This document shows positions 24,474 through 36,671 of a stretch of DNA of 64,000 nt, in pieces. Position numbers and translations under genes: made by a program. The DNA comes from Agelaius tricolor (lineage: Eukaryota > Chordata > Aves > Passeriformes > Icteridae): assembly GCA_023055355.1 (NCBI GenBank), contig JALJCS010000053.1, forward strand, positions 1,932,501 through 1,996,500, in the 5' to 3' direction. The notes below the pieces were generated by a model. That model saw only the letters and a list, made by a program, of their open reading frames with translations, made no database searches and was not told the DNA's origin. The stretch's first letter is position 1; each line of letters starts with the position of its first letter.

Positions 24474-27063
24474 AAATATTGGATTAATCATCTATAGCAC
24501 ACATTGCTTAGGTTTTTTAAAACATACTGTCAAAATATTTACTGAGGTGAGGATTTGCTGCATTTGCTGCGCTGAGCTGTAGAAGAATTCTGCCATTCTC
24601 TCACCCTTGTTGTTATTATGTTACCTTTAAAAAAATTTACTACACGAATAAATGTAACCAATGCCTTGGAGAAGCTAATTTGAAAATATTTTTTAAGTAT
24701 GGGTAGGATGTACTGGCATTGCTAATTAAGGCATTTTGTAGATATTGATGATCATTTCATGTGAAGAATGTTCTTTCTACCTAACTTTTTTGTCAAGTTT
24801 CATTAGCTATCATTGTAGAAATGTTTATTTCTATTTCATACATCCTTTTAGTTTTAGTGCAAGTATTTGACTTTAAAAATTGCTTGAAAATTGTTTCAAG
24901 CTTTCAGGTGGAAAAGCAGAGAGGATTTTTGTTGTTGTTTTGTGTTTTACTTGTTTTGCTGTGGATTTGGCACATTGGATGTATTTCGCTGGATTATTTT
25001 CTGAACACTTTCTCCTCTTATATGACCACTTTGGGCTTTTCTACTCTCTTTACCCAGCTACACCTTGAATAACAATTTTGCCATCTTTTTGCATAGCAGC
25101 AGGGACAAAGGAAAGCTGTCAGCATGTTTAGAAAATCTCTCCTTTCATTGTGTCGTTACATTTGCTCTCTTTCTACTCTTAGCAATATACATTTTTTTTT
25201 TTTTTGCTGGTGGCTTGCAAACTTCTCCTCTTTCTCTGTCAGAGCTCTGAGCATGGAAGGTGCATGAGGTCTGTTCCCTGTGGACAGGAGCAGAGACCTG
25301 CATCAGAGAGTCTTCAGATTTGTGGGTGTCTTTTGTTCACTTGATGGAGTTAGTCCACACTTTGTCTTAGTGCTGTCCACTGCCCAGGCAGATCTGTCAT
25401 TCATAAACTGGAGGCAAATAAAATCAGGATCCTCTTTTTTCTTTCTGGGAGAATAACAGCTTCTTCCATGCAAGCATTACTGTATTAAAAGACATTTGCT
25501 GGACTACTCAGCCTGAAAAAGTCATTTCATCAGGCACAAAAGGAATACCTACAGAGAAAAGCAACTGTCTGCCCTAACTACAGGCATTAATGATTGCTAT
25601 TTCTAACTACAAAACACAATTGCAAGCTGAAAATATTCTACTGAAGTGCTTGCTTCCAAACCTGAAGTGCTTGCTAGCTGTTGTTGTGGTAGGAGTTTTC
25701 CTTTTTATTTGTATTCCTTAGTAAAACATATGACATGACAAGAACTATGGACAAGATTCCATTCATGATCAAGATTTCTGGTAATGGAAACAGTATTTAA
25801 TGGTAGACTCAAAATTAATGTTACATTATTGAAAGGTTAAAAACTAATAATAATTAGCTCACTGTCATATTCATAGAGCTGGTTGTTTTAATTATTTTAC
25901 TCAAAGGATTTCAAACCACAAGACTGTCCTGAGCAGGTGATAAAATATTCATTTTTGGAAGAGTTGTATTAGTGGTTGCCTTATGAGATCAGGTATTTAT
26001 TGCCTTGGATGGCTTTGCATTTTTCCCAAAGCTGTTTGTATTTGTTTGGGAAGCAGAAGTGCCTGTGTGTGATCCTGTTTACTCCATTGAGATAGCTGTG
26101 GTTTTGCTGCCCAAAATGAAAAAGCAGAAGACTGTAGCAGAAACTAAGTATAGATAACATTTAATATATTGCTGTTGGTCTTTGCTACACCCATACTTAA
26201 ATTGGGTAAAAATGTCAGTGTGTTCTCTTCCCTTCATTTTCTCTTCCTGCTTTCCTGACCTGTACAGTATTTTTTCATATTTTATACCATTTTTATGCTT
26301 CCTGAATATGCTCTTTCCACTCCAGTTGGATAATCTTATCTTGATCTCTGACTGTACTAAGACAGCATTTGAGAAACAGCTTTCTATTCTCTTAACTTAA
26401 AAAGTTTCTAAGGCACTTGTATGTACTAAAAGTATGAAGAATTGAATTTCTACTGCATGTTGTTGTTGAAATTTATTTATAATCAGAATCAATTTCATAT
26501 ACCACTGATTAAAATCACTGTAAATAAATGAGGCGTGGCTTGTGGAGTTTGACTGATGGAGCTGTAGGCCCATTTTGGCCAGCTGTTTAATCATATCTAA
26601 TCCATGCAAAACAAGTTTTTAAAGGAATTTAGAGTGTGTTGTGCTGCCAGGCCAACTGGACAGTTTTCTGTGTGCTGTGCAAGTGTTGGGGCACAATTTG
26701 GAGGCACCTCAAGGTATTAACATGAGTGAATGAATTGCATCCACTAAGAGCATGGAAATTTTTATCTGTGCCAGGTCATGGTTGTGGCCCCCACAGGACT
26801 GGGATTTACTCACATACTTTATTTACATACTGTGTCTAATTAGATAAATTTTGGGAAATCTCTTTTCTTACTCTGCTGTAATATCAGGCAATATTATGGC
26901 TGCAATTATTAGAAATGAACTGAGGAATTTTGTGAAGCTGTGAGAAGGAGCCTTGAGGGCTCCTTTTCAGCTGCAGGCAGCTCTGCTACCACACATAGGA
27001 TGCATCTCTTTTGATTTGAACATTGCCCAGCTACAGCAATTAATTTTTTTCTTTGTGTTCCAG

Positions 27064-27231
27064 AGGGAGATGTCCATCCTCCTGAACTTATACCAGACCC
27101 TGGCAAATGCCCAGGTGCTTTCCAGACAGACAAACGTCCCCCTGGAAGAGTTACCTTGGGCAGAGCTTTGTGCCCTCTTGCATGAGAATATTGGAGCCCT
27201 GGTCTCGAACTTCAGCAAGGCTAACCAGAGG
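27064..27231 (+). CDS. CCDC171: CCDC171 exon
   Basis: 56 codons, phase 0. SILLNLYQTLANAQVL and WAELCALLHENIGALVSN align with human TFLHTLYQHLVAGCVL and WSELCAVLQENVDALIAD. Acceptor TTCCAG, donor GTGAGT. Confidence 0.9.
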
Positions 27232-28845
27232 GTGAGTGTCCCCAGGCATCAGCTGCCTCTGCTGAGCTCAGTGACATTTGCTCACACTGCAGTCTCGTTA
27301 AAAAGGACTGATATTCATCCCCCCAAAAGGATTTGGACACTAACAAATGAGCACCATTAATTCTGGCTTGTTCACTGCTCACTTTGTTGCCAGGGGCCTT
27401 TAGATGTGACTGGAGTGTGCATCAAGTCTCTCAGCTCCACCTTCTGTGCAGGATATTCTGAAAGGACAATCTGATAGTAGCCACAGGAACCTAATTAAAA
27501 GATAATAAATTCATCTTACTGATGAAGAAATTCTCTGAACATAGTCATTTACAGTCATAAATCAAGTCTTTCTTTTACCATAATCCAGAGGCAAAATACA
27601 CTTTCTCCAGGAATATCACCTTTTAATTATGTGTTTATGATTCAGTTGTACTACTTGAAAGAATGCCAGTGTGGGGTTTTTTTTGTTGAATTGTAACTTT
27701 GGATTATGACATTTTTATTCAGAAACACAACAGAAATACCTATTATAAAACATGTCAGGATCTGTAGGAAGAAGGAGCTGTACTTTTCTGAGTGGTTTTA
27801 AAGCAAGTGAGCTTACATGGCCTTTCTCCCCAGAAAACCTTCTGCTTTTATGAAGGAAAAAGCCCCTTTTAAAATAACTCAGCTGGCTCCAGAGACTAAG
27901 CTATGCCTGAAGAGCTCTTTAGGGTATTACTTTGTGTTCTGGTTTATTTCTCTTTTGAAGTAGATGAGGAAAGGGAAGGGAAGGGGAACACAGCTGGCAG
28001 CGTTTGTAGGGCTTGTGTCTTATTGTTCCTTGCTTTTTAGTTAGGCCTTGTTATTGAGACTGATTATGAGGTCTCTAGGGCTCTTCTCATGTACTTAGCA
28101 GCTTTTCTGGGATTTTAGACTGTGCTGAAAAAACTTTTTTTCCACACATTCAGTGTGGTCTATCTGGAAGTATCTTGATATTTTCTAGGAACAGAAAGTT
28201 CAGGTGTGTGCATTTGAGGATCATTGTTGGCTTGGTTCATTCCTCCATTTAGCTTGCATGAGGTGCAGTGTTCAAGCACAAGAGTGAATCCCTTCATGTT
28301 TGTCGAAAATACATCCTCAACTTATGAGCTACTTGTAAGGAAAAAATTCTCTGTGCTAGAATTCCCTGAAATTGTTTTAAAACTTAATAATAAGCTGGAA
28401 TCTCTTGGCTTTTCAACAAAAGGAAAAAACCAAAAACCACAAACAAACAAACAAAAAATTAAAGGCTGTGCTTTAATTATTGTTTGCAATCATCACAAAC
28501 TTCTAAAGGATATACTTGGATTACTAATTTCCTAAAATTTAATACAATCATTAAAAAAAAAATCTATGAAGTGTCTGGCTCAGGTTTCCTGCAAAGAGGG
28601 TGACAAATATCTCTGCAAGGTGGTAGAAGGATAGCAAAACTGAAACCAAATAAAATACTTTGTTTCAAAATACATTTCAGTTTTGCTTTCAGAACCAAGT
28701 AATTCATCTGCCATTAGAAGGGTTTTACTTAGTTTTAATAAAAATATTGAAAAAACTGCAGTTTAGATTTGATGCTGGAATAGGCTGTGCTTAACCTGAA
28801 GTGAAAAGGTAAATAATAATTTCTTCTTAAATGCTTGTCACACAG

Positions 28846-29034
28846 ATATCTCACCTAGAATATATTTGCAAGCACAAGACCGACACTATGAACGACCTTC
28901 AGCAGAACCAGGAGGAGGCTTTGGAGAAAATGTCTGAACAGTTAAAAGCACAGGAACACTGGTGGCAGAAAGAAAAGCAATATCTTGAACAGCAGTACTC
29001 AAACGTCCTTGCAGAAGTTCATGCAAGATCACAG
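28846..29034 (+). CDS. CCDC171: CCDC171 exon: coiled coil
   Basis: 63 codons, phase 0. ISHLEYICKHKTDTMNDLQ aligns with human IRHLEYICKNKSDTMRELQ. Acceptor CACACAG, donor GTATGG. Confidence 0.92.
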
Positions 29035-30236
29035 GTATGGTGCTGTGAACTTCTAATTGTTTTTTCTTTAAAAATTGAATGGATTATTTCAATAGTTGAA
29101 GCCTCTTAGCAGTTAAAGGTCATTTGGGAATTTTAGTAGACGTTTAAAGTTTAAAAAAATCCAAAACCAAACAACAAGCCAACCCATCCCTGTGCTAATA
29201 TTAACATCACTCAAATAAGAAATAAATTAGTTTGATGAAGCATTTGTTGAAGAGAATTTAGTCTGCAGGCCCAGCTGAGAAGCCTGATTTCACCTACAGA
29301 TGGCAGATTCTTTTTCTGAGAATGTTAAAGCTGTAAGATCAAATTGGCTTGTTTTGAGAATTACTGAGGGCAGCAGCTACTTTTTCAGCAGCATCATTTG
29401 CAGAGATTGTATAGAATAACAATCATGTGGTATCACCAGGGGATAAATTTAGTTACATATGTCCTGACCCTAAGAGCAGTGGTAGATTTCAACGGTGTTA
29501 AGCAACTCTGTTTTTCTGATACTACAGTGAGGAGTGGCCTAAAAGTGTGAAACTGTCACTCCTTGCTAGATGAGTTATTTGCAATCCAGAATGTTCCCTG
29601 TTCTTCCACAACCACCATTTACTGTCTTTATCATCACACTCCTTCGCACCTGTTTCAATTAAAAGCGTTGTGAATAAAGGAAATAGATGTCCCTTGTTAT
29701 TTGTGAGTTACTGCAACTTACTTCACAGAATAATGCTGTATTTGATGCGGATTTCAGGACTGGGAGTCTTTGCATGCTGAAAAATTTAATCTGTCTACTT
29801 TCATGTTCCAGGATTCCTTATGTTTTTCCTCTCACTTACACTGGGGCTTTCTGCTCGCTACAGCAGTGTTCTCTCTGAAATTGGAGGATGTTATTACTAT
29901 TGTTAAGTCAATTCCTAAAACTGTCTTGTGGGCAGAGAGGTGGTGTTGGACCTTCTGTGAGCTGTCATGGTGTTGGTGGATTGTTTTCAGAAATCAGGAG
30001 TCCATTTGCAATTGATTATCGTGTAAATTTCCCTCCTACCACTGTTTTTGTTTCAGACATCTAATTCTGCAATTGCTTACTAGAAGAGATACTTTCATCA
30101 CGATTATTACTAGCAACTTTTGCTCCTTTAATGCATCCTTTGAATGGCAAAGCTAAATTTTCTTTTCATTCTTGTCTAGGTAAAAACCACGTAGTTATTG
30201 TTTCTTCCATTATTGTTTGGTTTGTTTCTGTCGCAG

Positions 30237-30741
30237 GAATGTGAAGAAACGGCGCAGAAAAAGAGGCAAAAACTCTATGGCCTTGAACAACTCTCTGACA
30301 AACTGGCCCAGGAAAACAATTCCTTGAAAAATTCATTATTAGATGCTTTCAAGGCACGCTCATCCCTGCTGGCAGCCTGTGCGCTGCTGTCAGGGGCCCT
30401 GTGCTCTCTCTACGGCCGACTGTGCGCCACGTCTTGCCAAAGAGACATTCTCCAGGAACAGGTGAACCAGCACCAACTCCTGAACCACAAGATCGTCAGC
30501 CTCCTTTATGCTCTCCCTGCTGTGGTGGAAAGAAACCAGGACGAAGGCAGGCTGAGGCAGAGAAGAGCCAAGAACCTGGTTTATGTGTTCCGAAGAGCCG
30601 TGATCGCAGTTCTGGCTGCTAACAGGCTGAGGGCTCTGGCCCGATATTCTTGTACCTTTGTCGTCTGGACAGATGGATGCAGAGGAAGCTCTGGAATTCA
30701 AGTTTGTCTGGGAGAATCCAGAGGCAGGCATCCTGTGCCAG
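30237..30741 (+). CDS. CCDC171: CCDC171 exon: large conserved exon
   Basis: 505 nt, phase 0 to phase 1, fully open. SLLAACALLSGALCSLYGR, RDILQEQVN and VIAVLAANRLRAL align with human SLLAACALMAGALYPLYSR, RDFLQEQVN and VIAVLAANRLKIL. This is the best conserved block. Acceptor GTCGCAG, donor GTAAGT. Confidence 0.93.
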
Positions 30742-31472
30742 GTAAGTGAAACGTTCTTAAAGAGTTACATCAAATTATACACTTAGGGAATAACAAAGAG
30801 GAATAATATTTTTCTTGCTGGGGCATAAAGACATATTTAATGACATTTTGACAAATGTTATTTACAGATTTATGTTTTTATATTGCTTGACGAATTGATT
30901 TCAATCTAAGAGGAAATGCCCAGTCTTATGTTAAACATTGCAGGTAAAATTGCAATTATGCACATGAACTCAACACTATCTGGTGGTTTTGATATTTGTG
31001 TTATGGATTTCAGAATTAGGTGCTACAGCATCTTCTCTGTGGTAAATATCTTGCAATGTTCCTCTTTTTTTTTTTTTTTTTGGAAAAGGTATTTCCTCTT
31101 TTCTTAAAAAGAATTTTTCATATTTATTTCCTAAAAATCCACAAAAATTGCTTTCTGATTCAGGTAAAATATTAGCATAGGATTTCAAAATTTTCTTTCG
31201 AGATTATGTCTAGATTGCCCCTTTCTGTTGCCAGACCAGTTTAGATTTCCCTCTACAATGATAAATGGCATTAAAAATGTTTTCCAAATTAGAAAATTCA
31301 TCGACTTTTTTTTTTGAGTCATTCTGAAAGCACGCTTAAAACAGTCTAAATTGTCCTGACTAATTTCTTGTTTATATGCTTATTTTTGGTTAATTTCTGA
31401 AACAGCTGGAGGCAGCAGTGTGCCAGAGTTTACTGATTTACTTATCCTGCTAGCTGCAATTCTGTTTCACAG

Positions 31473-31589
31473 GTTTTGCAGAGGAAGGAGTTGACTGGAT
31501 TGAAGCACTTCACTGGTTGTCTAGCTCTAACCTCTAGACTGCAATAATCAGTTCCATCTCAGAACTGCAGGGTGTTCTCAGCAACCAAG
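31473..31589 (+). pseudogene. CCDC171: CCDC171 exon with in-frame TAG
   Basis: 117 nt, phase 1 in and phase 1 out, with intact acceptor (TTTCACAG) and GTAATT donor. Translation gives WIEALHWLSSSNL, then TAG, then TAIISSISELQGVL. Human reads [26 protein letters not shown]. The stop at 31,535-31,537 replaces a Leu; TTG to TAG is one substitution. Both flanking exons stay in the correct phase, so the stop cannot be avoided by a frame choice. Confidence 0.9.
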
Positions 31590-32439
31590 GTAATTTTAAC
31601 TGTATATTGTTGTAGCAGAAATATAGTTAAAAAATAAGTAAGTCAGGGTGGTCATATCATTTCCATTTTTATGATTTTATCTAAACTCTTCTGGATCATA
31701 GCTCTGAAGAGATATTTCTGATATTTATGATAGACGCCTTTGACTAGAGGTTATATCCTGAGCTAGTCAATTGTAGCTAGTCAACAAATTGTAGTGGGGC
31801 TGTTTCCCTGAAAGAGTAATTTGATTACAGGGTAAAATAATAACTCTTTTCTACATTCTCTCAATGATCACATTTCTGTACTGTAGGAACAGATTCATTT
31901 TCTTAAGCAGCTGATAGGATATTTTATCCTTTCAGTATATAGAGTCATGGAAGCTGAAGGCTGGAGAGTGTTTCTGGACTTTATTTACAGTGAGAACTGA
32001 TACAGGTTCCCTTGGTTCATCTGCATTGCTGCCATCCCTGGTTCTTTATTAACCTCTACTTTTAGAATCCCCACATTTTTGTCCCAGAAGAAAGGATCTT
32101 AGAAGAGGGATAATTCATGTGAATAAAGGGAAATAACAGGACAAAGACAAGATGATACATTTTCCAGAAGCCTAGACCCTAAATTGGTATCAAAGTTGCC
32201 ATTGAATCAAATGGGTTTGGATTCACTTTCAGGCCCTTTCTTCTTTGATCATGCTGTTGTCAAGAAATTGAATTCATATCCTTTAAAAGCAAAGTTGGAA
32301 CACTGGTTCAGATTCAGCATTCTGTGTTTCAGAATATTTACAGCTTCCATCCTGTAGAAGTGAAAAAGAACATGATCTTACAAGAAACGGGAACTAATAA
32401 TCTGCTCAATGTTTCCTTTGTGTTGTTTTTTTCTTTAAG

Positions 32440-32666
32440 ATTCGGAGCTCTGGTTTTCTAGTAACTCGCTGATCGGCACAGCCAGGAACTGCTTTGCACA
32501 ACTGATGGACAACCTGAGCGTTCTGATGGAGACAGTTCAAGGGAACGCTCGTGGGTGCAGAGCCTACCTGGAGAGGGACTCGCTGATAGAGAGGCTGGCT
32601 TGTGGGCTCCAGAGAGTAAATGCCCAGGCCCTGGAAGCTGGATTCCATGACAGACTGCCCAGCACA
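32440..32666 (+). CDS. CCDC171: CCDC171 exon (downstream of nonsense codon)
   Basis: 227 nt, phase 1 in and phase 0 out, open. NSLIGTARNCFAQLMDNLS and ERDSLIERLACGLQRVN align with human HLLIGAAKNSFAKLMEKIS and EKDSLVQRLAHGLHKVN. Acceptor CTTTAAG, donor GTAAGC. Confidence 0.9.
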
Positions 32667-33283
32667 GTAAGCAGATTGACAGTCCTCCTCCATGGAAACA
32701 GAAGGTTTACAGCAACGGTGAAGCTCCCTTGATAGCAGCATTTCTTTGGTTTCAGGCTGGTGATGAGTCCAGGACAGTCAAGTGCTACTATATGGACACT
32801 CCACAAGTTGATTTGTCACACATTAGGGTGTGAATAAGTCTTTTCTTTTATTGAGAAAGAATTCTTGGAGGTATCCAAGTAAAAGATTTTTTTTCAAGTT
32901 TTATCAGATCTGTATTAGCTTATAAGAACAAATTGGCTTGATGTAAATGTTAAGGTTACTTTTTATTATTATTTTCTACTTTCTCATGCTTACCATCCTT
33001 TCTTTCAGTAAAGATAACCTTCTTCCCTTTAACCAAAATGAAAGGATAAACTCTTTCTCTAATCATCTTCATAGTAAACCTTAGGTGAAAAGAGTAGTTC
33101 CTTGTAAACAGAATTTGCAGTAACCCTTGGTAGGTGACAGGTTCAAACTTTTGTCCTTGTGCATGTCTTTTAGAGATGGAGGAAAAAATTATGTTTTCTT
33201 TTTCTTGAGTCTTAAGTCTTATTTATTTGATTGCTAAAATAGCACATTTTATAGCCCATCAACTTGTTTCTGTTTGCTGACAG

Positions 33284-33463
33284 AGAAACATAGCAACTTT
33301 GCAGCAAGAAATATTTGAATTTTCACAAAGGCTTCATGCAGCAGAGATAGAGTCCCACTCACTGCACCTGCAGCTTGCAGAATGCAGATGGGCTTTCAAC
33401 GAGATGCAAAAAGATGCTGAAAAACCCCACAGACTGCAGAGCCAATTAAGTGAAGTTCAGCAA
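33284..33463 (+). CDS. CCDC171: CCDC171 exon: coiled coil
   Basis: 60 codons, phase 0. LQQEIFEFSQRLHAAEIE aligns with human LQKQILGFTQRLHAAEVE. Acceptor GACAG, donor GTAAGT. Confidence 0.92.
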
Positions 33464-33589
33464 GTAAGTGCATTTGACTTGGAGGCTCTCTTGCTTAATA
33501 GAGATTCTCCTTTCTACAGTTTTTGATTTGTGTTCTTTTGGAAAACAAGCATAAAAATGATTTCCTTTCAGCAGAATTTTCCAGAAACC

Positions 33590-34262
33590 TTTGCAGCAGT
33601 GCGGCTGTGAGAAAGACGTCCAGCTAGCCGACCAGCACCGCTAGCAGCACAGGGGGCACTTGTCCCCATAGCTCAGCTTCGGGACAGCGCCTAAGGCCAA
33701 CGCCCAGCTTGCGGCTGTCAGCGTTGCCTTGTGCAGGACGAGACCGTATTGAAGCTGCAACCAGCGCAATAAGAGGGCAGACTCCAACTGCGGTTTTATC
33801 CAGGGTTTAGAGAATCCCAGGGGAACCAGCAGGAGAAGACGGGGAGGAGGGGATTTACAGCGGTTTTTAAAAGCTGGAGGAGGTAAGGGAGGTGCCAGAC
33901 CTAGGACCAATAGAGACACAGTGGGGAGTGGGATCCGAAGGACTGACACAGGGAAAACACCAATGGGGACAATACTGAGGAGGGGCCCCGGTCCTTGGAC
34001 CAATCATCCAACTCTCCAGCTGGAAACTTCTAGCAACAAAGGTGGGGATGGAGAGTGACTGGCAGGGCACCGGGGAGGGGTTGAGAAAAGGATACATTGG
34101 TTTCTGGGGAACCCGCGGAGGAGTTTTAAAGGATACAATACCAACTGGGGTGGAGTTAGGGTGACAGACACTAACAGGGATGGGAGGGAGAACCGGGGCA
34201 GAACCATTGTCAAACAAGGGGGGAACAGAACAGTCCAACTTTAACCGAACACGGTACAACAA
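33590..34262 (-). mobile_element. LTR-like element, minus orientation
   Basis: On the minus strand it begins TGTTGTACCGTG at 34,262 and runs through promoter-like sequence to a GC-rich end near 33,590. Plus-strand ACCAATAG motifs are present. The boundaries coincide with a sharp rise in GC within an AT-rich intron. No internal genes. The family was not identified. Confidence 0.4.
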
Positions 34263-34696
34263 ACCTTGCCTGGAAATGTCACTAAACCAGAAGACAGATT
34301 TATTTAGAAATATCCCTTTTCCACTGGAGTTATCTTTTGATTTGTAGAAGGAGTATCCTGTATAAATTAGAGTTTGGTCTTCAGCAATCCAGGTTCTGTC
34401 ATTTGTTGGAAATGTTGATCTGATTTATGTATCCTAAAAGAAGATTTCACTTCAACAGAGTAAAGTCAGTGGGAATGGGGGTATTCAATAGGAATGTTAA
34501 TGAAATATAAAGATAGCAGTTGAAACTCTGTATGGATGTTGATGAATGTTATAATAAATACAATACAAATTTTAGCGGGTCTGTTTCCCTGAAGAAGTAA
34601 CTTTATGGCAGGGGGAGAAAAAGCTTTTGTCTATATTCTCAGTAGCACAACATTCCCCTGAGTCTTTTGCTGTTGCTGATTGACTTACCAAGACAC

Positions 34697-35285
34697 TGTG
34701 GGTTCCCTAACCTGAAGCCTAGTTGGTAGAACCTGTCAGGGTGTCCCAATCCAAACACTTCTAAGCAAAGAATATCTGCTAGATGATGTCTCACCCATTG
34801 TCCTTCCTATTCTTAGCTGTAGTAAACCCCATAGATTTAGGAAAAGCACCATGGAGGATATGAACAATAGGAATGCTGAAACAGCAAAAGAAAATTCCTG
34901 TTTTCCTGTCCTCCACCCCTTAACCTATCTCTGTAACCCTATAAGGCAATGTCATGTTAACCCCTTTCCCATTGGTCAAGCTTGGATCCTTTCCAACCCT
35001 ATAAAAGAAGCATACTGTACCCCATTAGTGGAGAAAGAAGAGCAGAGACCCTTCACGGACCTCCCCAAATAAAGCCATCTCCATGGAACAGCCTGCGCCT
35101 TCTCCTTCTCCTCTCTCTCCGTCTGCTGCAGCCTCACGCCCAGGGCACCACTACCTCGCAAGCAGAGGTGAAATCCTGAGAGCTTGCAATCACTATAGAG
35201 CTGATAATCACCATGCTTGCTAGATGGCAGCCCCGCGGTGTTGGCATGAGCGAGCCAGCCTCGGGCACCCAGTCTCTACCCAGGG
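34697..35285 (+). mobile_element. Solo LTR-like element, plus orientation
   Basis: It has an inverted CCAAT motif (ATTGGTC) near 34,971, TATAAAAG near 35,000 and AATAAAG near 35,069, followed by a pyrimidine-rich and then GC-rich U5-like tail. The start at TGTGGGTTCC is a guess. Intronic. Confidence 0.5.
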
Positions 35286-35891
35286 AATGAGCTCCTGAGC
35301 CCTATTGCTCTGCTTTATGATAAGGCCGAATAAGAGGCTTTATTACTTAGCTAGTGCAATGGATTTTTTTTTTAACTCAAAAATCTCTAATCATCTTCAG
35401 TTTTGTTCTTAACAGGTTTTATGCCCTTAGTGGTTTTGGACTGTTAGATGAAAATTATCACATATTAGATTGTAGTTGAAATGCAGATGACAACTTTCTT
35501 TGAAGAATTATTTCTTTCTGGAACAGTTTTTGGACAGGAAGAACAGTCCACAAAGGTGTTTACAAGGGTTAAGAAGCTCTCCACTAAAATTCTGAACATT
35601 GATCTGCATATTTTTCCTTCTAAATACTGAAGTTTTGCATCCCACGGTGCTAATTAGAATAGAATAATGAATGCCAAGACTTTCCATGAATGTTCTTTAT
35701 AAAAAACACAGCAATTAACTGGTCTGCCATCTGATTGGTCAGTGATGTCTTCATGTTAAAAAAACCTCAATACTAATCATAAGCATGCGTTTATTTTAGA
35801 ATTTGATATGTGTGCAAGTGGAACTCACTCATTGGTAGGGAAACCACTGAATATAGTTACAGAATCAGGCACAACTTGTTTCTCTTTCCAG

Positions 35892-36056
35892 AAAATCAAC
35901 CAAGACAATGTACAGGAGGAGTTACAAAATGCTTTGCAGCGTGAGCATGAGGCACAATTGCTTTTACAAGAACAGCAGCGACGGGTTCAGGAGCTGAGCA
36001 ATAGACGGGAATCACACTCATTTACTGAGCTAAGTAAAAGCCACATATCTCCAACG
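35892..36056 (+). CDS. CCDC171: CCDC171 exon: coiled coil
   Basis: 55 codons, phase 0. EELQNALQREHEAQLLLQEQ aligns with human [20 protein letters not shown]. Acceptor TTTCCAG, donor GTAAGA. Confidence 0.92.
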
Positions 36057-36525
36057 GTAAGATTATTCTTCTGGAACAGTCACCAGAGTTTTACCTTTCA
36101 TGAAAGAAGCCAAATAGCGCAGTCCTTGTGTAAATAAAATAACAGGAGTAAATACACACGCACTACTCAGTCTGCTGGAACTTTAGGCTACTGAGAAAAC
36201 ACTTCAAAGACTCCTCTTTAAAAATTTTTTAAGCTGTTTTTTTTTAACAGTTTAAGAAAAAGTCTTCAATGGGGGTTTGTTTTGGGGTTTTTTTTTGCCT
36301 ACAATCATTTTGCATTCTAAAGCACATTTATATATAGCAAATATACTAAATACTAGGGGGGTTCTGAGTCAGTAATGCTTTTGCTAGGAAATTCATAAAA
36401 CCTTAGGATGCAGTGGTCCAAATGTACTTCACAATCAATTTGTCTCCCACGTTGGTCAGTAGCCAGTGGCATAAAGTGAAGTTTCTTTGGGCGACAGAGT
36501 AACTCTGCTCTCTGTCTGCTGGCAG

Positions 36526-36671
36526 GGCCTCCCTGATACAGCGGAGGAGCTGAGGAAAAGAGACCAAGTTCTGGATCAACAGGAGAAACTCCTGAAAGAC
36601 ATGGAGCAGGACCAGAAGCGGCTGCAGGAGACTCTACAGGAGGCAGAACGTGCCCTTGAACAGGGAGTAAA
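36526..36671 (+). CDS. CCDC171: CCDC171 exon: coiled coil
   Basis: 146 nt, phase 0 to phase 2. EELRKRDQVLDQQEKLL and LEQDQ-type heptads (MEQDQKRLQETLQEAERAL) align with human MELRRKDQSL and LEQDKRRLEENIHDAESAL. Acceptor GGCAG, donor GTGAGC. Confidence 0.9.

Noticed and set aside
24261..24491. Cys/Gly-rich minus-strand frame
   Set aside because: Antisense of the U5-like tail of the LTR at 23.9-24.5 kb.
33641..34262. Pro-rich 120-131-codon minus-strand frames
   Set aside because: They lie in a GC-rich LTR-like element and have no retroviral or cellular domain.
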